DNA from: Pycnopodia helianthoides
Lineage: Eukaryota > Echinodermata > Asteroidea > Forcipulatida > Asteriidae
NCBI GenBank assembly: GCA_032158295.1
Contig: CM063262.1
Location: 2,513,394-2,577,393 of the forward strand
Length of the DNA: 64,000 nucleotides
Reading direction: 5' to 3'
Part shown: positions 38,201 through 50,200 of the stretch, piece after piece
How positions within the stretch are numbered: the stretch's first letter is position 1
Layout of the letters: the number at the start of each line of letters is the position of its first letter
Made by a program: the position numbers and the translations under genes
Notes under the pieces: model-generated
The model's input: only the letters and a program-made list of their open reading frames with translations
Told to the model about the DNA's origin: nothing
Database searches by the model: none

Positions 38201-41200
38201 GGGACTTCTCGTAATTAACTGCACTGCCGCGGAGTGAGTTCTTTTGGTCTCAACGTTTCGACTAGCTTGCTCTAGTCATCGTCAAAACCCATATAGAGAT
38301 GACATCCTTCTAACTTTTCTCCCCTGGCTTATTTTGTTGCTTCAATTTTTTTCAAAAATAAAACTTGGATGTATTTTTTTTGTGACAGGATATTATTGTC
38401 CGAACGGGACCATCACCAACGACCAGTACCCCTGCCCTCCTGGGACACACACCGGATCAACATCGCTGACCTCGTCGGAAGAGTGCTCCGCGTGCCCCGC
38501 CGGGAAATATTGCAGCTGGGCGACAGGTGTGTTGATTGATTGATCAAGTTTTACGCAGAAAGCAAAAGAAAACCTAACAAAATTACAGAAATGAGCAAGT
38601 TTGTGTGCTAACCTTTTGTCAATATCCTTGTAGTTGTTATCCTTTTTCCCTTTGTATATTGAGTGTCTGTACCTTTTTAGAAATATTTTTATCGGCAGAT
38701 TGAACCTTTAGGTTATAGGAAAATATACATTTTCCTCCTTGGTCTAGCCTTCTCCATATCTATTTTGGATCTCTTTTGTGTGTAAATTTTTTATTGAACT
38801 TGTGGAGAGAAATAAAATAATAATAAATAAATAAATTTGCAATTTAATTTTTTTTAAATGATATTTTCCTCCACCAGGAGATACCGTCAACGGTCCCCAG
38901 CCCTGCAAGCCCGGGTACTATTGCCCTCTGCAGACACCGAGCCCTGACCGGTACCCGTGCCCCGAGGGGACCTTCTCCTCCAGCTCCAACCTCACCAAGC
39001 CGGCGGAGTGTACGGATTGTACGGCAACATACTACTGTCTCGGTACGTGAAAACACATGAACCCTATTGTGACCACCCCGATTCCCCAACTTGGGTGGCT
39101 AGTGCGTAAAGCGCTATCGTCTCACCGCTTTGGCCCTGGTTCAGTTCCCAGCTAGGGCCGTATATGACTAGAGGGTATTTCTCAGAGTCTTCCTGTTTTC
39201 CTCCCTCCGGAAAAATCAAACACTTTCTATCTCTGGTTGTGCTCCGTGGTCATATATGGGTCGATGTGGCTGGCTGCCTAAGGGTGCCCCTGCATGCCTG
39301 TGGCTCGACCAAGCTGTAGCTGTGCCTTTCGCAGTTAAGCTTCTCATCTACAAGTAAAGATGATCAGCCTCACAAGATATTATCAATTCAATTAAAATCT
39401 CACATTTATTTCCATACCCTACGAAAATTTCCAAACAATGCATAGCCAAAACATTAACTTAAAGAAGAACCATAAATGCATTTTTTACAAGGCAGTAAAT
39501 TAAATAAGTATGGAGGCATCATCTAGAAGCCGAGGCTTGTGGTGAGATGCCTGATGGACAGGCAAACAGACCATAAACAGGAACAAGAACGTACAGACAG
39601 AGAGGTTGAAAAACGACAGAACTGATGAAAATAAATTATAATTATAGTGCCTCCAAATTAAACTCTTCAATTGGATTTTGATTCCACGGTGTTAAAAAAA
39701 ACCCTTACCATGATTTTCTTGTTGAGTTTCACATCAAGTTTTGCTTTTTGTAAAAATGTTATCACCAGGTGGTGAACCCACCGAGAGTGGGCCCTGTCCG
39801 CCCGGTTACTACTGCCCAACAGGTACCCAGTACGCTGAGCAGTATGCCTGCCCCAACGGCACCTACAACATGGACTACAGTCAGGATGAAGTCGGCGACT
39901 GTAAGGATTGTACACAAGGTATGGAACTAGGGTTACTTTACTTTGGGTGTCTGGGTATAGGGTGGGTTGGGGTGTTACTGCTCCCCCCCCCCCACGGTAC
40001 CCATGAAGGTATGTGTCATCTAATGGCACCTACGTTATGGAATACAGTCAGGATGAAGTCAGTGACTGTATGAATTGTACACAAGGTATGGAACTAGGCT
40101 TCTTTACTTTGGGTGTCCGGGTATAGGGTGGGTTGGGGTGTTACTACTTAATTGTACACAAGGTATGGAACAAGGCTACTTTACTTTGGGTGCTGGGTAT
40201 AGGTTGGATTGGGGTGTTACTACTTTCCCCATGGTACGGCATAAAGGACTAAAATACATTTTAAAAAGGCTCAGTTTGACTTTACTGATGTGTTGGTTTT
40301 TACTTTATCAGGTCATTTCTGTGAGTATGGAGTCAACGAACCCGAGGCATGTCCACCAGGTACTTACATGCCTCAAGGGGTTGACGGCTCCGGTACCCTC
40401 ATCGGGGCGACGGCAAAGTACCAGAGCGACTGCCTCGACTGCCCCGGTGGGTCGTGGTGCGGGTCGGCCACCTTCGACCCGAGCGACTGCGGCACGGGGA
40501 TGTACTCCAAGCCGGGCCAGAGCGTCTGCGCGACGTGCGAGGCGGGTTACTACTGCGACAACGTGACGACGTCCCGCTGGGACATGCTGAACAATAAGAA
40601 GTGCCCCGCGGGGCTGTACTGCACCACGGGGCTGAACGCCGTGTCTGAGGCTGTCGACTGTAGCCAGTCTCATTACTGCCCGGAGGGTAAGTAGGAATTT
40701 TCAAGTACTGCAGCCAATTTCACAAAACTTTACACAACTGCGTGAGTCCACTTGTGCGAGATTTCTTTCTTACACAACAAATGTTGTGCAAGTGGACTTA
40801 CGCAGTTGCGTAAAGTTTCGTGAAATCGGAGACTGATAACACAAGCAGTGTGTTGTTTGCTTATAATACTATGGATTATTTTCTGCAGTTCCTAGTGCAT
40901 CTATTGTCGCAATCTGGGCCTAATTTTATAAAGCCTGTAAGCAGAAGTTTTCTGCTCACGGAGCGACCCTGAGCGGGGTTTCTATTCCATAAACATTGCT
41001 AACCATAAGAAATTCCCCATTGCAGCTACGCCGTTGGAAGTGAACTGTCCCGTCGGGACGTACAACCCGACGACCGGCCTGGGGGACGTGAACCAGTGTA
41101 TGGCTTGCGACGCTGGCTACTACTGTCTGGAGGAAACCAACACTACAACAGGCCAATGCTTGAAGGGTTACTACTGTCCGACCAATATCACCAACCCCTA

Positions 41201-44200
41201 CAGTAACAACCCGGCCACCATCGGCTCCTACGGGCCGCAACAGGTACCACCTTCCCCCCCCCCTGCGTTCTAATTCAGGCCTAGGATTTCATCTTTGAGA
41301 GGGCAAGGCCATTTTCATTTTGCAGAGGGCACTATCTATGGCTTGATGTCCCAAGGACAAAGTAATTATGGTAACATTTCTTGCTCAAGGACACAAGTGC
41401 CACGACCGGGACTGGAACCCAGAGTCTGCTGATCAGAAACACCAGCTGAGCTTGAGTCCGGTGTTCTTAACCGCTCGGTCACGACGTGATTTATAAAAAA
41501 GTTATTATGACAACTTTTTTGGTTTTCCCGTTTTATTTCTCAAGGTACCTTGCCCAGGTGGGACCTACATCGACACCCAAGGGGGGCGCTATCTGGAGGA
41601 TTGCATCCCCTGTCCGGCTAGCTTCTACTGCCCGCTGGGTACCGGCGATCCTATAGAGTGCCCTCGTGGGTTCTACTGTCCGATGAATTCGTCTGTGGCG
41701 TTCCCATGTCCAATCGGAAGATACGGAAACTCCTCTGGTAGGTTCTTGTAAACTCAAGTCTCTCAGAGACCACAGTGGCTGCAAAAGTTGACCTACGTCC
41801 ACTTGACTGAAAAAGGTCAAAGTAAAGGTCGTGTCCTGAATTGGCATTTTTTTCAATGTATCCCATGTTAAAAAACATAGTATCTACATTTCAGCCCGAA
41901 GTTTCGATAAATGTGCTTTGTTGGTCTTCAGGAAAATGGCCATGATGGAAAGTGTAATTGTCTCTTTCTTTCTTCCCAGGTCTTCCGTCTTTAGAGAGCT
42001 GCCCTCTCTGTGACCCAGGTTGGTATTGTGACGCCCCTGGTCTAACCACTCCGAGAGCGCCCTGCGATCCTGGGTTTGTCTGCTACGAGGGCGCTACATC
42101 ATCGGATCCGACCGATGGGACGCTGGGCGAAGTTTGCCCCGCAGGAGGTTACTGTCCTCTAGGTGAGTGACCCTGGCCTATGGATTTTTTTTTCATTGTA
42201 TTGTATTTTTTTTATAGTAACTTTCTTCACAATCAGTTTTTTGATAGAGGTGAAAATGCTTTTACTTGCAGAGCGGATAAGAACACCGGACGAAAACCTC
42301 AAAAAATTGTTGTGGTAAACCTTCAGCAATTCATCTCTTAATCTACACTCTGGCACGGTTTGCCTGGTTGGAGGAATGTACGAAGCCCAATTAACTGGGG
42401 TAGTAATAGTGTAAGGCGCTTTGATACTTGGCTAATAGTAGCTGTGTAGATGTCTACTATTATTGATGTTGTTGTTGTTGTTGTTGTTATTGTTGCTGTT
42501 ATTGTTTTTGTTGACAGGATCGTACACCAGTCTGCCTTGCCCGCCAGGAACGTACAGTAACACTTCGGGTGCCATCAATCACTACGACTGCTTTGACTGC
42601 GATCCGGGATTTTACTGCAGTAACGCGAGAACCCCAAGTAAGACCAAACGATCAATTGGTTAACTGTATCTGATTATTAAAGATGCATTCACCAGTGAAG
42701 GAGATTTTAGCATTTATTAAATCTTATCCACAAATTTCCATTCGAAAATGTGACGGGAATAATTTTCAAATGCAAAAAAAATAGTTAGTGGCCCGACAGT
42801 TCCAACCCTAGCAGAGTCTTTTTCTCAAAGGCTAAATGACAAAGCAAGACATAAAACAGGTATACTGTTGTAACGGAAGTAGAACGACCTGTGACAAAAA
42901 TCTGTAACAAACAAGACATAGAGGGTAGGGAACAGAGAGGATAGGGAAATAATTTTCAAGTGCATAAAAAAGTTAGTGCGCCTGACGTTTCGACCCTAGC
43001 AGAGTCTTTCTCGAAGGCTAAATGGAGATGCAACCCAACAGGTTTACTAGTGTAGCAGACGCAGAACAACCTGGGCTAACTCTATTTTTCACACTTAAAT
43101 GTGAAAATAGAATTAGCTGTTGCAAACTGCTTACCAACCAAAAGGACCTGTGGTATAATCAATGCAATAATTGTCACGTGTGAGCCATGTGCGCAATAAA
43201 TGGAACGTACCTGTTGTTTTGTGTCGTACTGAGCTGTAGGCCTGGAAGTCAAACACAGAAAATGTTGAGCTCATTTGTCGTCTCCATAAATGTGTAAACT
43301 ACTTCGCTGGTAGTTTGTTTTTCTAGACCACGGTAAGAAATAAATTTACCTGATTATCTCTATTGAGGGTGTAGTATCCTGACACTACACACTCACACTG
43401 ATAGAGCTACTTAAGTCCAGACATGTGTTTACCTCATCAACATTCCAATCATGACCCAACCTAACTAATGAATAATGCATAGAGACCACCACCATGCAGT
43501 GATTGGTACCCTTGAAACAGTAGCCCATTGATAAGTACATGTATGTGTATTAAGCAAGTGATATGTGAGACACAATAAACCAAGCAAGCATCGAAGCAAC
43601 AACTCTTGTGAAACTCAAGATATTACAGAGGGGCGCTCAAGTGGCCACCTTATCATGCAGAACCAACTTCAGAGAAGTAAACATTGGAACACAAGGTCTA
43701 GAGGACAATTGTTTCCCCAAAGTTTTTATCTCATTTTTTCTTTCTTTCTGTGTCTCGTCCCACAGGTCCATCGGGTCAATGCAACCCAGGCTACTACTGC
43801 ACGGGAGGAGCTCGCACCCCGAACCAAACCGTCACCCAGCCGGGCCACTACTCAGGGTGGGGCGCTACCCAGCAGACCCCCTGCCAACTGGGCACCTACA
43901 TGCCGGAGGACAGGGCGGGCGAGTGCTACGTCTGCGAGCCCGGGTTCTATTGCCCCTACGAGGGCATGACCAACATGACTGTGTGCGAAGCTGGTAAGCC
44001 ATTTAATGTCTTGTTCCTTGTGTGTAAAACCCACTTATGAATACTGATCATCCTTGTACGGAAAAAGGTACCAGACTATTTGGACCTTCCAGGCTCAGTT
44101 TGGCGAAAGCAGCTTGGCTCACAAAAGCAAGTTTTTTTTGCAGATTTTAACAACCAAGGTTCATATTATTATTAGTATTATTATTATTATTACACGGGAC

Positions 44201-47200
44201 CGACGGCTTAATGTCCCGTCCCGAAGGACAAAGCAAGTAATGTAAAGTATCTTGCCGAAGGAGACAAGTGCCACGACCGGGACTGGAACCCACACTCTGC
44301 TGATCAGAAACACCAGGTGCTCTTAACCGATTGGCCAAGACAATCCATCAACTGCAATAAGTTATTGATAACCCCCTCTCCCTGACATCCCCTTACCCCC
44401 ACCCCACCCCCACCTTCCAGGTCAATATTGCGGAGAAGGGGCCTACACTTTTGAACTTTGCCCTCCGGGTACCTACTCTGGGTCAGTCACCAGACGCACA
44501 TCGATAACTGCACGGATTGTGAGCAGGGATACTACTGCAGTGAGAGAGGGGGTGTGACACAGACGAGCCTCTGCGATGCTGGTCATATTTGCTTCATGAA
44601 TGCCCTGTTTGCCACGCCCGTCTTTAATAACGACTCGTCAGGTGGTAAGTCTGCATGGTGAACTTTGATTAAGGGAATAAAAGAGTAGGCGACGAGGTCT
44701 TAAACGGCAGGTTTAAAACCGGCAGGGTCATGGCCGTGTGATAAAGGACCGAGCCTGCAAGGTTTTAAACGGCCGGATAAGACCGAGTTCGGTCCTCTTT
44801 TATTCCCATTCATAAATGCCGATATTAATAATAATAAGCGACTTTTATATAGTGCCCTTAACCTTAAAAAGGGCAACTTTACAAAGGTTAGAATAATAGG
44901 AACAATTGAAGAAATACTGAACAATTTAAAGTAAACAGATTAAGAAATGCTTAAGAAAAAAAAAATAAAATAAAAAGAAGACATTTTTGGACTTTCCATT
45001 TTCATATGTTTCGCAAAGTCGCAAGGTCTCTCTGTGCAAACGCCAACAGCACATGTCAAATTATTATTACTACTCACTGTTGCTCTATCAGGTCAGGTGA
45101 TCATTACCTGGGGTGACCAGTGCGCACAAGGTCATTTCTGCGTCCAGGGGGCCGACCTTCATGGAAGCGTGCCCCAAAGGGACATACCTCGATTTTGTTG
45201 GAGCCAAATCGGAGGACGACTGTAAACCTTGCGGAGAAGGGAGATACTGCGACACAACGGGAGCCATAGCGGAGAAAGGTATGGGTTTTTTTCTTTTGTT
45301 GTGCAATTGTTTAAACTCATCTTTCAGGAACTTCGGATAGTAAGTGGCTTTTCCATGAAGCTCGAAGTCAATGTATAGTTTTGAGAATTGCTCAAATCCT
45401 TGTGAATTTTGCTCAAACCCTTGTGAATTTTGCTCAAATCCTAGTGAAATTTTGCTAAAACCCTTGTGAATTTTGCTCAAATCCTTGTGAGTCTTTCTCA
45501 AATCCGACTTGTGAATTTTGCTCCAATCCTTGTAAATTTGCTTAAATCCAAATGAATTTGACTCCAATCCTTTTGAATTTTTCTCAAATCCTTGTCAATT
45601 TTGCTCCAATCCTTGTAAATTTTGCCTAAATCCAAATGAATTTGACTCCAATCCTTTTGAATTTTTCTCAAATCCTTGTCCATTTTGCTTATATCGTCAT
45701 GAATGTCTGGTATGTTCTTCCCCTCAGGTGACTGCGATCCGGGTTACGTATGCCTCGGTGGGGCGATGCAGAAAGACCCCACGGACAACGTCACCGGTCA
45801 CGTCTGCTCCAAGCGACGCTACTGCCCGGGGGGTACGGCAGACGAGTTTCAATGCGCCCAGGGTTACTACTCCGATGTTGAGGGTCTGTCCGCATGCAAG
45901 GAGTGTGAGCCCGGATTCTTCTGTGTCCCTGATGCGGACCCTGTAGCCTGCCCTCAAGGTAGTTACGAAACGAAAAAAAACGATAACCGATAAAAAAAAA
46001 ACATGTTTAGTGCCCCGCCTGCTTCCTATTAGAGGCCGCCTCCTTTTTTCAAATTTTACTATTTGTGTTTTAAAGAGTTTTAGATAGAATTTAGAAGTAA
46101 AAAAAGGTTCCCCCACAAAATTTAGAAGAAAAAAAATCAGGTTTTAAAATGAAAATTCTAGAAACAATGACTGTAATACAGTTCAAAGGTTTATTTCCCA
46201 AACTTTATTTGGGTCACAACTTCAATTTTCACAAATGTCATTTAAGGCCACGTTGTTTGTTGTAACAATACAAATGTGTATAGAGGCAGATTTATTACAT
46301 TTATGTGGTTCTGCTAATAGACTGTGCAAGTCTAGCGAGCATTCAAAATTCCAGGAGCAAGTTGGTTTCAACTATTTTGAATCTTGTTTCTACAAATCTT
46401 AAGTTTAGGCCAAAAAAACAAAACAAACGTTAAGCGTCCCCACCTGCTTCCTATTAGAGGCTGCCTCCTTTTTCAAATTTTACTATTTGTATTTTAAGTT
46501 TCAAGAGTTTAAGATAGAATCTAAATGAAGATTTGATTTCATAAAAAGATCTGTTCTTTGCTCGACTTGTTCTCTGTTTTTTGATACACGCGAGACTCAC
46601 ACGGTCTGTTGGCGCAATTTATTCGGCCCGCGACACTTCTAGGGTTTACAGTCACACTTACTACATCCTTTGTTGTTACAGGACAATATTGCATTGGTGG
46701 TACCGAATCGAACAGAGATCCCTTAGACTGTCCGACGGGAACGTTTGGAAACCGGACTCAACTGACCCTGGAATCTGAGTGTACCATATGTCCGGGAGGT
46801 AGGTACCACACCATTTGTATTTTTTGGCAATGGACTAATAGTGTCACGTTGACTGCTGAAAATGAATGAAAATACAGAAGATAAGTCAAGGAGAGTAAAT
46901 GGAGTAAAATGAAGTGAAAGAAAGAGATGAAAATAGGCAAAACAAAGTTAGAAAACTCAGAAAGAAAATGAAAGAAGAGGAAAAAAATTAAAGAAAATTT
47001 AATGGATGTTAAATTTGCATAGGGTATAAAGAATATTATTTGGTTTTACCCTTACACCGATGTGTGTAAAGCACTGTATGCTCAGGGTGGGCACACACGA
47101 CTTTTACACAATGAAACAAAGGTCCCCACAACGTTTTTCTTTGTTAAACTGGGTCCCCACAAGGGAATTCTGTAGAAAAGGGAACAATAGAACAACAATA

Positions 47201-50200
47201 AAGAAGTCCCCACAACAAAGTGTGCAAAAGAATGTACCGGTTTGTACTTTTCCCGAGTCCTGTAAAAAGCAAAATAACAGAGCTGCCAACTCTCCCTGAT
47301 TCTGCAGAAAAATCCCTGAAAATAAATCAATCTTTCCGTGTTCTGATGAAAACATTTTGAAGTCTCCCTGATTATGGAAACTTTTTCCCTATTATGTTGA
47401 ATGTAATTCTAAATATCTCCCTGATCGCTGTACAAATTCTCCCCGATTGCAAGATGCAGATGTTGGCAGCTCTGGCTTTATACTCGGATAGAAGTTATAA
47501 AACAAAATGAAGGAATTTTTGATTTTAGATTCAGAATTAAATGGAGTGATTAGGAAGATTGAAGTTATTATTATTATTATTATTATTATTATATTTTATT
47601 GTCCAATAAGGAAATTTGTGGTGCTCGCTTAATAGTGACAATAACATCTTTCATGGCAGTAATACTAGCACACAATAACAATAATACATATAAATGCGTC
47701 CAACATTATACAATATACATGTAACATTAACATCAATTAATAGAAAAAAAACAATAATTAATTAATTGAATTTCCTAGGGGTGTACTTTTACAAGGAACT
47801 GATGACGTTTTTTTTGGAACCTCTACTCTGCAGGTAAATACTGTGAGCAGCCTGGCTTGACCACCTACAGCGGTCTGATCGTAGCGGGGTTCTGGTCCAT
47901 TACCCAAGCGACCCAGAAGGGCCCCTTCGATGATGTCACGAATCCCAACTTTGGTATATGTCCCGAGGGGTACTTCTGTCCTGAAGGATCGGACCATCCG
48001 AGTCCGTGCCCTCCCGGAACCTACAGGTGAGAGCAATGTATTTGCCCTTGACCAAAACCTTTTGAAATCTATTTGTCGAGTAATGAACCACAAGGGAAAC
48101 TGACTGGGTAAATTTCAAATGGTTTGGGGTTGAACAAAGAAAAATTGACTAGAGCGGGATTTGAACCAACGACCTCCGGATTAACGTACCGGCGCTCTAC
48201 CAACTGAGCTATCTAGCCCTATGTTGGCGGTCTCTCTATATTTGTGGTACATCTTCAGCAAGTCATCTCTTAATCTACTCTCTGAAAAACTCTGGCACGG
48301 GGCACTGTCGTCACGATCAGATATTAAACTCTGAACTCTCACCCAGTTTACTGCAAAAGGGCGATACTGATGACAGAGCCCTTTCAAGCTTTTTTTTTTG
48401 TGATGTGACGGTCAGCGCGCCCGCGTGTAGTAACTGGGTGAGAGTTCATGTTTCCATGTCCGCTTAGTGGATCGAGGGGGACTACACGTAATAAACTGCA
48501 CTGTCGCGAGGTGAGTTCTTTTTGGTCTCGACGTTTCGACTAGCTTGCTCTAGTCATCGTCAGGAGACTGAAGAGTGTGAGACATGTTGGTCTATTCATA
48601 AGGGTTTAGAGGTTTCAGTGTAGAGTCAATTCACTGCTCCGATTGGTTCTTCTGAAAGGAGAACTGCGGTTGGATGACTCAGAGTTATTGTGTGGGTTGC
48701 CTGTCGTGTGTGAGTGCCCTGTGTAGTCATTTATTTCTCAATACTCATAACCAATATATGGCTTGTCTCCTTTAGCGACTCGACCCATCTACCGTCCGAA
48801 GACTCTTGTACGGTGTGCCTCCCGGGCAAGTACTGCCCAGTGTACCACGCTACGTCGTGGGAGAACGACTGCGATCCCGGTTGGTACTGTACCAACGGCT
48901 CCACCTCACAGAGACCAACGATAGCTGAAGAGGGTGGTGAATGCCCTGCAGGTAAAGCACATCTCCGAATGAGAATGAGACCGTATCTGAATTGGCGGCT
49001 ACGGCTACGGCTACTGCTTCGACTCTTGCTAAGGGTGTTACTAAGGAAGCCTTATACTTCATTGCATGATGACGTGGCGATCTCCAGTCATAGCCATAGC
49101 TGTAGCCGCCACATCGGACAGGGCCTAACAAATAGCATTTGATGATGTCGTCAATCCAGACTGGTTAATGCCCCAAGCTTTTTTTAAGCATGTCATGGCC
49201 AAGCGGTCTAGTGCACCGGATTCAAAGTTGGTGGTTTAAGTCATCGGGGTGTGGGTTCGAATCCCGGTCATGACACTTGTTGTCCTTGAGCAAGATGCTT
49301 TGCTATAAGTTGCTTCTCTTTCACCCATGGGTGTATAAGTGGGTATCATATTCATTCCAAATTGTGTATGGGTGTTTGTCGTCTCTTACATCACTACGCC
49401 AAAAGCTTGCCCTGAATCATGTGACATAGCAACTGTCTCTGTAGTCTGAGGGAATTCAAATTTAAGCGGTACCTTGTGATTGAGTAAGTCAATGTACCAG
49501 ACATTATTTAAATCAAAGTTGCACCCGGCTTATTGAGTTGTGTGTTGGTGAATCGTTCCCAAAGCATTTTTTGTTTTTCGCCGAAGACAAACGTGGCTTT
49601 TTTGTAATTTTGTTCCAAATGAATCATATTGGTTTTTTTCTTCGTTTCTAAAGGATTTTATTGTGAAGCCGGGTCTCCAGCTCCGGTGAAATGCCAAGCG
49701 GGGACGTACAGCAACGAGAGCGGTCAGTACGAGTGTCTCGAATGTCCGGCGGGTTCCTACTGTATCGAACAGACCACTGACCCTGCCGTGTGTCCGGAGG
49801 GTTACTACTGCCCCCTTAGTACCCAGACGGCGTACGCCAACGCCTGCCCGGAGGGAAAGTTTAACAACTTGACAGGGAGGTCAGCGCTCCAGGATTGTAT
49901 AGAGTGTCTCCCGACGTAAGTATTTTGGAACTTTGTTTGGATTTTGTAATTGCCCCTCCAACTGAGAACTTTTTTTTTTTGAATCCTAGGCTTCAGAACT
50001 AGAATTATGAAATGAAATGAAATAGTTCTGTTTTGTGTGGGTGAATGTCTAAAGATGTTTGGTCGGCTTACTGGCAAATGTTATAGACCTCTGAGAGTTG
50101 TGCGCAGCGTGTACACGCCTGCACTTTTCCAAAGATGGCGGTCAATGACGTCATGTGCGAACCATCTGTTGAGGGTTTGAAGGGTTAATGGTTAATGGCG

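Noticed and set aside
40008..40086. A usable duplicated exon in intron 19
   Set aside because: From the only nearby AG to the copied donor is 79 bases, which would shift the frame, and the copied coding frame is not reached in phase.
45088..45683. Minus-strand frames rich in K, D and W over the intron 27 repeat
   Set aside because: They come from a 21- to 24-base minisatellite whose unit length is a multiple of three. No other coding sign.
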